Assembly (NCBI RefSeq): GCF_028288465.1
Contig: NZ_JAQBNR010000043.1
Location: 1 to 64,000 of the forward strand
Source of the DNA: Ferruginibacter sp.
Lineage (GTDB): Bacteria > Bacteroidota > Bacteroidia > Chitinophagales > Chitinophagaceae
DNA: 64,000 nt
Direction of reading: 5' to 3'
The position numbers were made by a program, and so were the translations under genes. Each line of letters starts with the position of its first letter. The stretch's first letter is position 1. This document shows positions 1 to 10,600 of this stretch, piece after piece. Under the pieces are notes generated by a model. The model worked only from the letters and a program-made list of their open reading frames with translations. It was not told where the DNA came from and did not search any database.

Positions 1-40
1 TATCTCTTGTAAGTTCATCTGCATAATTGTATTCTTTCAT
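1..40 (-). CDS. N-terminus of an unidentified protein, cut by window edge
   Basis: Only 13 codons are visible, reading MKEYNYADELTRD on the minus strand. The ATG overlaps the stop codon of the gene before it (ATGA, positions 37-40), an arrangement typical of translationally coupled genes in one operon. In related genomes YtxH genes are often followed by a small holin-like membrane protein, but nothing visible here tests that. The function is therefore unknown. Confidence 0.5.
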   Translation of the reverse strand, partial: MKEYNYADELTRD

Positions 41-426
41 GACAGTTGTTTTATGGGTAAATTAAAAATATTTTTGGCAATGGCAAGTGCGATTGATTTG
101 AACTTGTACCGGTTGTTTGCAAAGAAGCGATTAATATTTCCTTGTACTATTTTGCCTGCTGTTTTGGCAACAAAGGAACCATTGTTAAGACCAATTTTAT
201 TTTTCATTAAATCGGTAGCGGAATAAAATGACTGATCAATCAAATTATCGAAAAGCTGCGGGATATGGGCTGTCCTGTTTTCCAACTTTCTTTTCAATAA
301 AAACACTGGGTCTAGTGACTGCTGAATAGTTTGCAACTGGTGAATAAACACAGCTTTTTCGGCCAGTTCAGCTGCCTTCAGATTTTCGATGTTATTGGCT
401 AATTGCTGTCTGTTAATGATAGACAT
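37..426 (-). CDS. Hypothetical protein, 129 aa, downstream of YtxH gene
   Basis: A basic protein of 129 residues with no family I can name. The first half is rich in Leu, Gln and Asn and looks helical; the C-terminal third is strongly positive and contains FFANNRYKFKSIALAIAKNI, which could be an amphipathic or weakly membrane-associated helix. It lies 117 bp downstream of the YtxH gene on the same strand and its stop overlaps the start of the next gene by four bases, so it probably belongs to a small envelope-associated operon. The role is an inference from neighbours only. Confidence 0.7.
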   Translation of the reverse strand: MSIINRQQLANNIENLKAAELAEKAVFIHQLQTIQQSLDPVFLLKRKLENRTAHIPQLFDNLIDQSFYSATDLMKNKIGLNNGSFVAKTAGKIVQGNINRFFANNRYKFKSIALAIAKNIFNLPIKQLS

Positions 427-543
427 AGAAAAACATACAGTTCATAAGGAGTTAAAAAAAATGACCTGGTTAAAACAATTCTCCACATCTCAATTAATGA
501 AATCTAATCTAATCGTATAACCAGGCCACCAAATGTACTTTTT

Positions 544-822
544 TTAAAAAGCTTTTTCAGGGTTGTAATTTTCGCTGCTTTCTACTTCTTTCTTTGCCTT
601 ATCCATCATTTGCCTGGCATCGCCTTTTATGTTCTTATATTTTTCAGAAACGGTTTCTCCAAATTTGTTAACACCTTCCTTAACTGAATCAGTCAGGTCA
701 TTGCCTTTCTTTGCAATTTTTTTTCTTGTTTCAGATCCCTTATCGGGAGCCATTAATATTCCCAAAATTGCACCTGCTGCGGCACCTGCTAATACACCTG
801 TTAATAATTTTGCTTTTGACAT
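544..822 (-). CDS. YtxH domain-containing protein
   Basis: A 92-residue protein with the YtxH layout: an N-terminal Gly/Ala-rich hydrophobic segment (about residues 7-25, with GVLAGAAAGAILGILMAPDK) followed by a long charged helix rich in Lys and Glu (about 30-85). YtxH proteins are small membrane-anchored proteins, often linked to general stress in Firmicutes and very common in Bacteroidota; no enzymatic role is known. It is the first gene of a minus-strand run with two further small genes. Identification from the glycine-rich anchor plus the APDKGSETRKK junction is confident, the cellular role is not. Confidence 0.85.
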   Translation of the reverse strand: MSKAKLLTGVLAGAAAGAILGILMAPDKGSETRKKIAKKGNDLTDSVKEGVNKFGETVSEKYKNIKGDARQMMDKAKKEVESSENYNPEKAF

Positions 823-1215
823 AGTATTTGTTTTTAGAATCGTTTTAAAAAGTTATTCAGTTATAGGGTTTCCAAAATGCTGCCAACTGTTGAAAAGCAT
901 TGTTAATACTACCTAAATCAGTGCTATTACGCTTTTTAGCCTGTCTATGGTCGCATCTAATCCAAAGTTCTTTCTCAGGCCTGAGTATCTTTTTCTACAA
1001 ATGAGGAATATAAAGCACATGGAAAAGGCTGAAACAAACATGTAACCCGCTTACAACACTGTGTTTGCGGGGCAACAGGGTTAAAATTAACGGCACGATT
1101 GTAATATAATGCTATGTATAATTCATTTGAAAGACGCAGAATGCAGTAAAAGAATCAATCTTTCCTAATAGTGTTCTCAAGAACCATTTTTTAAACTTTA
1201 AACCTGATCAACGCG
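823..1215. other. Intergenic stretch, nothing recognised
   Basis: About 390 bases between the divergent YtxH gene and the small lipoprotein gene. It should hold the promoters of both, but I found no clear TAnnTTTG element, tRNA, hairpin or conserved reading frame. Confidence 0.5.
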
Positions 1216-1392
1216 ATGAAAAAAACAACACTTTCAACATTATTGCTGGTAGCCGTAGCAATAACTTTACTACCTGGTTGCCAGGCAATCGGCGACATAT
1301 TTAAAGCCGGTATGTGGACGGGTATACTGGTAGTAGTTATTGTAGTAGGTTTAATAATTTACCTCATTAGCAGGTTTGGAAGAAAAGAGTAA
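1216..1392 (+). CDS. Small lipoprotein with one membrane segment, 58 aa
   Basis: Starts at ATG 1216 and encodes 58 residues. It has a signal peptide ending in the lipobox LLPGC (Cys22), then a short AIGDIFKAGMWTG linker and a strongly hydrophobic helix (about residues 35-52) before a basic tail FGRKE. This mini-lipoprotein plan, with the same IFKAG-W-G core, is widespread in Bacteroidota; no function is established. It stands alone between two divergent small-gene groups and is followed by a strong hairpin terminator. Confidence 0.75.
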   Translation: MKKTTLSTLLLVAVAITLLPGCQAIGDIFKAGMWTGILVVVIVVGLIIYLISRFGRKE

Positions 1393-1473
1393 AGGGTGGT
1401 TGAATGTAATACCACCGCAACGGAACAGTTGAAGCCGTAAATGCGGCGCAGCAAATGTTAGGTTAAATAAAAG

Positions 1474-1500
1474 AAAGCAGGCTCTAGTGCCTGCTTTTTT
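1474..1500. terminator. Bidirectional intrinsic terminator
   Basis: A nine-base stem (AAAGCAGGC at 1474-1482 pairing with GCCTGCTTT at 1489-1497) with a six-base loop and a T run on the plus side. It lies between the convergent mini-lipoprotein and receiver genes. Confidence 0.85.
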
Positions 1501-1540
1501 TATTTGGGTATGTGTTTACAAATACAGCCGGCATGGTAAC

Positions 1541-1918
1541 TCAATGCGCCAAAGTTTCCATAATTCCGTTGATGGTTTCTTTGGAAAATGGTTTGCTGAG
1601 AAAATAGTCTACACCCTCTTTAAATGCTTTCTGTTTGTCAGCAACGTTGTCATGTGCTGTAATCATAATTATTTTGGAAAGAGGATGAAAGCGTTTGATA
1701 TAGCTGATAAAATTTACGCCCATACCATCCGGTAAATGGTTGTCCAAAAAAATTATGTCAGGCTCATTCTTCTCCAGCATATTTGCTGCATCTTTTAATG
1801 AATTAACGTATTCGGACTGTAACCGCTTTTTTCGCAACAGGTTGCCCAGCAGATAACAGATATCTTTCTCATCATCTATAATCAGTACATCAATTTGTTT
1901 AAGGTTTAGGGTAGTCAA
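1541..1918 (-). CDS. Single-domain response regulator (CheY-like receiver)
   Basis: A 125-residue stand-alone receiver domain. The acidic pair Asp15-Asp16, phospho-acceptor Asp59 (in IIFLDNHLPDG), Thr87 (MITAHD) and Lys109 (LSKPF) are all present, so it should be phosphorylated by a histidine kinase. No output domain follows, so it acts either through protein contacts or within a phosphorelay. No kinase gene adjoins it; the NtrC-type regulator divergently placed about 210 bp away is a plausible functional partner but this is inference. Confidence 0.9.
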   Translation of the reverse strand: MTTLNLKQIDVLIIDDEKDICYLLGNLLRKKRLQSEYVNSLKDAANMLEKNEPDIIFLDNHLPDGMGVNFISYIKRFHPLSKIIMITAHDNVADKQKAFKEGVDYFLSKPFSKETINGIMETLAH

Positions 1919-2132
1919 AATAAAATAGTTTTATTATACAAGTGTCAATTATAAAGCCAACTTGCTGTGGGATGAAACGAGTTAATAAAGAAAAATGCTA
2001 AAAATGTAGCTCCACAGATCGTTGAAAAATCTCCCCATATACTTTATAGATGTATTACATGTAATGAAAAAAAAAGTGGCAGGATATTTTCAACTGTTAG
2101 AATAACTTTCGATAACTACCAATTAAAAAAGT

Positions 2133-3557
2133 ATGAAAAAAAAGATATTAATTATTGATGACGATCTTGATATGTGTGCCTTATTAAGCAGCTTCTTAAC
2201 TCGAAATAATTATGAAGTGGAAGTATCTTATTCGGCGGTGCAGGGTATAACAAAATTTAAACAATCTAATTTTGATATTGTCATTTCTGATTTCAGGTTG
2301 GGTGATAAAGATGGCAAAGATGTATTGCTGGAAATCAGAGCGCACAATCCTAATGCGATTGTACTCATCATTACAGGATACAGCGATATAAAAATTGCAG
2401 TAGAAGTGATTAAGTTAGGGGCATACGACTATATAACCAAACCGTTGATACCAGACGAGGTGCTGAGTGTTCTTAAAAATGCAGTCAATAAGTTTAACAC
2501 AAATGCCGAAAAGCAATTGAATCACCCACTTAAAAATAGTCCCTTAACCGATGATAAGTCTTTTTTAACCGGCCATGCCGATAGTACAAGAGAGTTATAC
2601 CGCCAGGTAGAAATAGTAGCTACTACAGATTACAGTATAATTCTGTATGGAGAAAGTGGCACCGGTAAAGAAGTGATAGCCAAAAAAATTCATGATTTAA
2701 GCCATCGCAAAAACAAGCCCTTTGTAGCAATGGATTGTGGCACCCTCTCAAAAGAGTTGGCAGGAAGTGAATTATTCGGACATGTAAAAGGTGCGTTTAC
2801 CGGAGCCCAGTCTGATAAGGAGGGGCACTTTGAAATGGCCAATGAAGGGACATTGTTTTTGGATGAAGTAGCCAATTTATCATATGATATTCAGGCTTCG
2901 TTGTTAAGGGTGATACAGGAAAGGAAATTCAAAAGAGTGGGAGGCACCAAAGAAATTTCGCTCGATATAAGAATCATTGTAGCTTCCAATGAAAATCTTC
3001 AGGATGCTTACCGGAAAGGCAAATTCAGGGAAGACTTGTATCACCGTTTTAATGAATTCTGTATACAATTACCCCCATTGCGCCAACGGAAAGAAGACAT
3101 CCCGTTGTTTGCCAATTTCTTCCTTAAAAATACATGTGCAGAACTTAATAAGGAAGTAAAGGGATTTGCCAATGATGTAATTGACATGTTTGTAAATTAT
3201 ACCTGGCCAGGCAATCTGCGTGAATGCAGGAATGTAATTCGACGCTCGGTATTACTTTGTAATGAAGAAGTTATCACGGCCAATTTATTGCCCGCGGAAA
3301 TCATTTTACAATATGCTAATAAAGAATATAAACACGATAACCCCGTGTATACAACTGCGGATAACAATACCAACGGATCTGAAGTGTTAACACCTGTTAA
3401 AAAAGATGTCTATCTTAAAGACACTGCGGCCAAAGCAGAATATGAAGCAATTATGAAAGTGCTGAAGGAGGTAAATTTTAACAAGACAAAGGCTGCCATT
3501 ATTTTAAATGTCGACAGAAAAACCCTGTATAACAAAATAAAAAACTACGAAAATTAA
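2133..3557 (+). CDS. Sigma-54-dependent response regulator, NtrC family
   Basis: A 474-residue regulator with three domains. Receiver, residues 1-120: Asp9-Asp10, acceptor Asp53, Thr81, Lys103. AAA+ ATPase, about 145-385: Walker A GESGTGKE (173-180), the sigma-54 contact loop GAFTGA (220-225) and Walker B LFLDE (241-245). Fis-type helix-turn-helix at 430-474 (TKAAIILNVDRKTLYNKIK). The intact GAFTGA loop implies that it activates sigma-54 promoters after phosphorylation. No histidine kinase lies beside it, so it is an orphan in this window. It belongs to the AtoC/ZraR-like group; the target genes cannot be read from sequence. Confidence 0.95.
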   Translation: MKKKILIIDDDLDMCALLSSFLTRNNYEVEVSYSAVQGITKFKQSNFDIVISDFRLGDKDGKDVLLEIRAHNPNAIVLIITGYSDIKIAVEVIKLGAYDYITKPLIPDEVLSVLKNAVNKFNTNAEKQLNHPLKNSPLTDDKSFLTGHADSTRELYRQVEIVATTDYSIILYGESGTGKEVIAKKIHDLSHRKNKPFVAMDCGTLSKELAGSELFGHVKGAFTGAQSDKEGHFEMANEGTLFLDEVANLSYDIQASLLRVIQERKFKRVGGTKEISLDIRIIVASNENLQDAYRKGKFREDLYHRFNEFCIQLPPLRQRKEDIPLFANFFLKNTCAELNKEVKGFANDVIDMFVNYTWPGNLRECRNVIRRSVLLCNEEVITANLLPAEIILQYANKEYKHDNPVYTTADNNTNGSEVLTPVKKDVYLKDTAAKAEYEAIMKVLKEVNFNKTKAAIILNVDRKTLYNKIKNYEN

Positions 3558-3648
3558 GGTGAAAAATTTCTTTCCGTATTTTAAAAGCTGGTATGAAGTT
3601 AGCACCGTACCCATGCAAATAATTTACTAATATTTAAAACATTCGATT

Positions 3649-4023
3649 ATGAGTATCACACCAGGTGAAATGACAACCCTTTCCGCCGTGCTGGAAAAAC
3701 TGCGTATTAAAAAGCGTGATAACGAGTTTAGAATGACGCCAGAAGGATTCGGCACGGGCAATGGTAAATATTATACTCCAGAACAGCTAAAGATCATTAA
3801 AACATATCGGTTCGAGGGAGATTCTGATCCTTCAGATTCTTCTATTATTTACTTAATTGAAGCAGATAATGGATTAATTGGTTATAGCCTGGATGCCTAT
3901 GGCGCATACAGTGATCATGAAGATGATGGTTATGATGATTTCATCCGCAAGATTCAAATGGAAGAAAGGGATGAGCAAATTATTTTTGAGGATAAGCCGG
4001 AAAATTTAGCACCCGTGCATTAA
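3649..4023 (+). CDS. Small conserved Bacteroidota protein of unknown function
   Basis: A 124-residue acidic protein without signal peptide or membrane segment. The core MTTLSAVLEKL ... YRFEGDSDPSDSSIIYLIE resembles a short Bacteroidota family that databases often label, probably wrongly, as phosphoribosylpyrophosphate synthetase; no PRPP-binding motif is present here. The start at 3649 gives a short lead (MSITPGE) before MTTLS. It sits downstream of the NtrC-type gene on the same strand, 91 bp away, and a hairpin terminator follows it. Function unknown. Confidence 0.75.
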   Translation: MSITPGEMTTLSAVLEKLRIKKRDNEFRMTPEGFGTGNGKYYTPEQLKIIKTYRFEGDSDPSDSSIIYLIEADNGLIGYSLDAYGAYSDHEDDGYDDFIRKIQMEERDEQIIFEDKPENLAPVH

Positions 4024-4057
4024 TCGCTCAGGGCGTAAAAAAAGTTGATAGCTTTAC

Positions 4058-4104
4058 GACAGCATGCAGAATTTAATTTCTTAAATTATGTATGCTGTTT
4101 TTTT
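4058..4104 (+). terminator. Hairpin terminator after the 3649 gene
   Basis: ACAGCAT (4059-4065) pairs with ATGCTGT (4092-4098), with further A/T pairing inside, followed by a run of T. It ends the transcription unit that begins upstream. Confidence 0.7.
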
Positions 4105-4203
4105 AGGTCGTTTGGGTATTGGCGTTTAAACATCGGTTGACTGATTGCCCCATAGATTTTGTCTGACATAAAAATGGATTATTGAAAAAATAAAACATAC
4201 AGC

Positions 4204-4590
4204 ATGACACTCTCTTTACAGATTGCATGGCTTTTTCTGTTACCTGTGCCCATTGCCTGTATTGCCTGGACAGTAACGCACGAAGAGATATTTAAGGAGC
4301 CCCGGGAATTTTGTGTAAAATGCAGCAAGGAGGGATCGTTGCTGAAGAAAAAGTTTTTTTACCTTTTTACGTGTGAGTATTGCTTTAGCCATTATGTAAC
4401 CGCGGCGATGCTTTTATTAACCAACTTTAAGTTATTACTTCCAGACTGGAGAGGGTATATAATCGCGGGCTTTTCTTTGGTTTGGATTGCCAATATTTAC
4501 ATGAGTTTATATGCCCGTATCCGAATGGACATTAAAAAAGAAAAAATTGATATTGCAGAAAAAGAAGAACAATTAAATAACAGGAAATAA
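4204..4590 (+). CDS. Membrane protein with paired CxxC motifs
   Basis: A 128-residue protein, not assigned to a named family. There is a hydrophobic N-terminal segment (about 5-24), then a cysteine cluster CVKCSKEG (about 38-45) and CEYC (about 59-62) that could bind zinc, then two more hydrophobic stretches (about 65-80 and 86-104) and a charged C-terminal helix. The pattern fits an inner-membrane protein with a small metal-binding loop. Its stop codon lies inside a perfect 17-bp inverted repeat that also ends the opposing cyclic-glucan synthase gene. Role unknown. Confidence 0.7.
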   Translation: MTLSLQIAWLFLLPVPIACIAWTVTHEEIFKEPREFCVKCSKEGSLLKKKFFYLFTCEYCFSHYVTAAMLLLTNFKLLLPDWRGYIIAGFSLVWIANIYMSLYARIRMDIKKEKIDIAEKEEQLNNRK

Positions 4591-4624
4591 ATGTTGAACT
4601 TGTTGAGTCAACATTTATTTCCTG
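4581..4624. terminator. Perfect 17-bp inverted repeat, shared convergent terminator
   Basis: Arms 4581-4597 and 4608-4624 are exact reverse complements with a ten-base loop. The left arm contains the last codons and stop of the plus-strand gene ending at 4590. The right arm ends 13 bases before the stop of the minus-strand gene at 4637. It most likely terminates both. Confidence 0.75.
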
Positions 4625-4636
4625 CCAGTTAAAATA

Positions 4637-7600
4637 TTAGCCGGATACAACAGTTTCATTGGCCGGTTGTACAATATCTTCCAAACTAAAGAACATATCC
4701 GGTTGCTCCTCGCCATTTACGATCAACTTGCTAACCTGTCCTTCATTTACTTTTTGATATTTAATTTCAATTACCAGTAATACATCTTTGTAGGTATAAG
4801 TTAGCGTAACTGCCTGCCATGTTTCGGGAAAGCACGGATTGATATAGAATTTATCACCTTCTTTTTTGAAACCGATGAACGACTGTATCATCAGCTGGTA
4901 CATCCACCCTGCAGAGCCTGTATACCATGTCCAGCCGCCCCGGCCTTTGTGCAGCGGCTCTGCATACACATCGGCAGCAATTACATACGGTTCAGTTTTA
5001 TACACTTCAATTTTATCGGCCGTATTGCCGCGGTTTACGGGGTTAATCATCTGCAATAATTCCCATGTTCTTTTTTTATCTTCCAACGCGGCAAATGCCA
5101 TTACAAGCCATATGGCAGCGTGCGTATACTGCCCGCCATTTTCCCGCACGCCCGGTACATAACCTTTTATATAACCCGGGTTCATGGAGGATTTGTCAAA
5201 CGGTGGAGTAAACAATTGTATCAGCCCGTCTTCCTGCTGCACCAGGTATTTATCAGCAAACTGCATCCCTGATAAAGATTTCTTTTTATCACCACCACCA
5301 GACAGTACAGACCAACTTTGCGCAATAGAGTCTATACGGCATTCTTCATTTTCATGCGATCCCAAAGGAGTACCATCATCAAAATAAGCACGCCGGTACC
5401 AGTCTCCATCCCAGGCATTGGTATCTATATTCAACTTCAGTTTTTCAGCTTCCTGAGTGCACCTGGTTACAAAATCAGGGTCATTTTTTATAGATGCCAG
5501 CTTTTTAAAATTAACCAGGATATCATACAGAAAAAATGCCAGCCATACACTTTCACCTTTTCCATGATTACCTACTTTATCCATACCATCATTCCAGTCG
5601 CCGGTACCCATTAGTGGCAGGCCGTGTACGCCAAAAATCAGCCCATGTTCGATAGCTTGTACGCAGTGCTGGTAAAGGGTCGCAGTAATGTCTGATTTAA
5701 TAGGCAAGTCAAAATAAGATTCTTCCCCTTCATTTAGCAGGCGTCCTTCCAGGTAATTAACAGGTTCATCCAAAATGGCCGTATCGCCTGTTGCGGTAAC
5801 ATACCTGGCAGCAGCATAAGGCAGCCATAAATAATCATCCGAACAGGTAGTACGAACACCACGGCCAACCGGCGGATGCCACCAGTGCTGTACATCTCCT
5901 TCTTTAAATTGACGGGATGCACATAGTAATAATTGTGCCCGTAAAATTTCCGGTTTGGCATATATCAGCGATAGGGTATCCTGTAACTGATCGCGGAAAC
6001 CGAAAGCGCCACCGGATTGATAGAAGCCACTTCTTGCCCATATACGGCAGGCGAGTGTTTGATAATTCAGCCAACCGTTGGCTAAAATATTTACCGCCCT
6101 GTCAGGCGTTTCAATTTGTAAAGTGCCCAGGGTGGTTTGCCAGTACTTGTGTACCCGTTCCAGGGCATGGCGGGCAGCGGGAGCGCCTTCAAAATTGCGG
6201 ATGATATTGGTAGCATCCTCCAGCGATTTACCAGTACCCAGCCTGAAAATAATTTCTCTTTCCTGGTCTTCTGCCAGGTCAAAAACTACTTGTATTGCCG
6301 CACATGGATCCAGCGCTGCACCCGTTTTGCCGGACAGCTTTGCCCTGTTTAGTGCATCCGGATTTTGCAGCGTTCCATTGCGGCCGATAAATTCGTACCG
6401 GTCAGTAGTGTGCGTTTTATTGATGTCATCTACATCAAAAAAAGCAACTCTGCTTCCAAACTCAGTGTTGTATGCATTCCTGGCTAGTATAGCTCCGCTC
6501 TGCGCATCTATTTCAGTAATCGTATGCATCAGGGTTTTTGCACGAAGGTCACCAAGCACCCATTCAACATAACCCGTTGCAGAAATGCGGCGTGCCCGGG
6601 TAGAGCCATTGCGTACTTTAATTACTACAAACTTAACGGGTGAATCAACATCCACATATACACACATGTTGCTTTCTATTCCATCCTCGCTGTGTTCGAA
6701 TATGCTGTAGCCAAAACCATGTCTGGTGATATAGGGTGATTGGCCGCGGACAGGCAGGGGTGACGGCGACCAGAATTTGCCGCTTTCTTCATCCCGCAGG
6801 TAAAAGGCTTCGCCCTTTAAATCACCGATGGGATCATTGTTCCAGGGTGTGAGCCTTAATTCATGTGCATTTTCGGTCCAGGTATACGATTGTCCGCTTT
6901 CTGATATCACCGTACCAAAATCGGGGTTGGCCAGGATATTTACCCAGGGGGCCGGCGTTGATTTTGACGGTGTTGTTGTGATCACATATTCTTTGCCATC
7001 TGCAGAAAACCCTCCGGTACCATTATAAAACTGCAGGTTGGTGGCAGGTTTAACAGCCGTATAAAGAGATGCGTGAAATTTGCTGGGACTAAAATAAGGG
7101 ATGCTTGTTTTTAATTTATTGCGCCTGTTCATTTGTTCTTCCAGGGTGCCGAGTGTATCCGAAATGACAATATGGGCAACCGTTTGAAAAAGAATCCGGT
7201 CTTCATTGGCTATCTGATCTGCCGAACGGATAAAAATGCCACCTGGTTGTTCCCGGGAATCGCCGGCATGCCCCGGCGCAACAAGACTCTGAATATCGTT
7301 GTGCAATACTTGCCTGTAACCTCCATGATCCTCATTCCATATCACCAGGTCTACCATCAGCCCTTTTAAGCGCCAGTAGGTATGCGCCTGTACCATTTGT
7401 TTTACAAGGCCGATATTAGCAGCGTCTTCAATCTGCAGCAGTACAATCGGAATATCTCCGGAAATAGAGTAACCCCACAAACCCGATTGGCCACGCTGGT
7501 TTTTTATGATGATGGAAGGGTCTGTGCGTAAAGAAGGATTTGAGAAAATAACAGAACTGGCCAGTTTACTGAACAATTGTGCATCCGCTTCCGAAGCATT

Positions 7601-10600
7601 GATCTGTCGTAAAATTACCTGGCTATGCGTCCAAACAAGTTCAAGTACCCTGTTGGTTAAATGCCTGTCCTGGTATTTATCAATCAGTATATCGCACATT
7701 TCTTTTGTTTCGGCAACGCCAAAAATCATATCTACAATGGCAGTTTCCTGCGGTTCAATTACAATACGGTACTGGATAGAAATAACAGGGTCCAGCACAG
7801 AGCCGCTGCTATTGGATAAGCCAGCTTTTTGCTTTAGTGCTTTAGGTGCATTAATGGTATTGCCCCGGCCGATGAACTGGTCCCGGTCTGTTTCATACGC
7901 AATATTTTCAATAGGGGCATCATGCACTTTCATCAGGTGAAACATCCAGGGTGGCTGCTCATCTAAAGACCTGGCTCTTCTTGTACATAGTATGGCATTG
8001 CGTGCCTGGTTAATTTCTGTTTGAACAAACAGGTTACTAAATGCAGGATGAGCTTCATCTGCCGCGGCCGATGTCAGCACTACTTCCGCATAACTGGTTA
8101 TTTCCAGTATTCTTCTTTTGCGGGACCTGTTGGTAATGTGCAACCGGCGAAGTTCAATGTCATCTTCCGGCGATACCACAATTTCTGTGTGCGTTTCCAG
8201 GGAGAAATCACGGCGGCGGAATTCTGCCCTTCCCTGTGAAAATACGGCTTCATAATTATCGCCTTCCTGCAGTGAAGGTTGAAAAGAAGAAGACCAGAAA
8301 GTATCGCTTTCCAGGTCGCGGATGTAGCAGAAAGTACCCCAGTTATCCGCAGTGCAGTCTTCACGCCAGCGGGTAAGCGCTATGTTTTTCCAGCGGCTAT
8401 AGCCACCGCCGGCATTGGTTACCATTACATTATAACGGCCATTAGATAACAACTGCACTTCCGGAATGGGCGTGTGCGGTGTATTAATCACCCGCATGGT
8501 AGTATCTGCAGATGGGTTGACAGCTGTATCTCCAACGTGTACACTTGGTGAATAGAAGGTAGTAATTCTTGGTATTCTTTCCTGAAGCAACAGCAAGGTA
8601 GCTTTTACCTGAACATCGTTTTCAAAACGCCGTTGCATTGGTTTGTCAAATAACACATACGCCAGTGATAAAAAACTCATGCCCTGGTGATGTGCCATAA
8701 AAGATTTTACTATAGAATTAGTTTGCCGCCTTAATAACCTGGAAGCAGTATAATCAATGGCTTCATAATAACCATATTGCCCCTCGAAGCCCGCTGCTTT
8801 TAATACCTGCAGGTTATCACAGGAGTCCTGGGGAGCTACCATTAAACTCATAATAGTGGAATAGGGCGAAATAACGAGGTCTTCTGCCAGTCCGCGTTTA
8901 AAGCCAAGGCCTGGCACGCCGAAAGCCCGGTACTGGTAGTTCAAATGCGCATCCACCATATTGTAACCACTTTCTGAAATTCCCCATGGTACACCTCTTT
9001 TTTTACCGTAATCAATTTGTTTTTGTATAACCGCTTTATAGGTTTGATCGAGTAAGGTATTTTCATAAGTAGGCATTACAAGCAGGGGCATCAGGTATTC
9101 AAACATTGATCCGCTCCAGGATAAAAGAATTGGGCTGGTACCCAGGTTGGTAAGCTGGCGACCTAAAGAAAACCAGCTTTCCTGCGGTAACTTACCCTGT
9201 GCGATGGCTATAAAAGTAGTTAACCTTGCTTCCGAAGCCAGCAGGTCATAGTAGCTGTTGTCTCTCCGGTGTTCATCTACATTGTAGCCGATTGTCAGCA
9301 GGTGTTGCGACCTGTCGTACAGGAAATCGTATTCCACAACAGACAGGGTCATGCACTTCATGGCCAGCCTGTCAAGGGTTAATAAAATTTCCTTTGCCCG
9401 CCGGCCAGCTTCTGTAACATACTGCCTGAAACTGGTAAGCCATTCATTTTCTTCCGGTGTGTTACCGGTCGTATAGGCTGCAAAAATGGTTTGTAGTAAA
9501 TGCTGTTCAACTTTAGATAATTCCCTAACGGTAGGGATTGCCGGGAGGTCTTCCAGCAGGTAGCTGAATTTTTCAGGCACTGCCGGTATTAACAGCCAGG
9601 GAACAAAAGAATGCAATTCCCTTTTTGCATTTGTTATCTGCGCCATCACTTTCTGTGCCCACTCGTCATCTTCATTGTCTGGCTCAAAATCAAGCTCAAT
9701 AATAATTTTTGTAAACGCCGTTTCTGTTTGGTCAAGGTAATCTTTGGCATCTGCTATGGAATCACATTTATCTTCATATTCCAGCTCTATTTTTTCATAC
9801 AGATTTTTTATTGGTTCTGCATTGTCAGTTTTTTCAAGCAGTACTCCCAATGCATCCAATATGCCTTCATATGTGCGGGGCGTAAATATTTTTTTATCTG
9901 CCAGCATCATCAGGCCTTGCTGCATGGTAATCAGGTGACCGGTAAGGTTACCACTATCAACAGTAGATATATAGCGGGGGGACAAAGGCCAGAGGCTCTC
10001 CGTATCGTACCAGTTATAAAAATGGCCGCGGAACCTTTCCATTTGCTGCATTGTTCCAAGTGTATTGGTAGTGCGGGTTATCACTTCCTCAATACCAATG
10101 TAGCCAAAATCGTGGGCGGTTAAGATAGATAGCAAACTAAGCCCGACATTGGTTGGCGACGTGCGGTGGGCAATTCTTTTTACCGGATCTTCCTGGTAGT
10201 TATCCGGTGGTAGCCAGTTGTCTTTTTCTGAAACAAAGGTTTCAAAAAAGTTCCAGATTTTTCTGCCCAGAAGGCGTAAAAAAATGGTTTGGTCGGCAGA
10301 AACAATTTCTTTTTTCTCTGTTACCTCCCTGCTTATAAACCAGGCTGCAAACGGGCCTGATATCCAGATAAGAACAAAGGGCACTGCAAAAATCAGTGAT
10401 CCCGGCACATATACCGATAAATAAACAACCAGCGCAACGGCCAGGAAGGGGCCAAACCACATTTTTGCGTAAGCAGATAGCAGGGTTTTTTGATTGTTGA
10501 GTGTGCTGTGATAGGGATTCCACTGCAATAAATCTTTATGGCTGATAAACATGCGCCATAAAGTACGCAGGATGGCATCTGTATTTGAAAATGCTTCGTA

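Noticed and set aside
3649-4023. Phosphoribosylpyrophosphate synthetase
   Set aside because: The label is common for similar short proteins, but this 124-residue protein lacks PRPP-binding motifs and is far too short for that enzyme.
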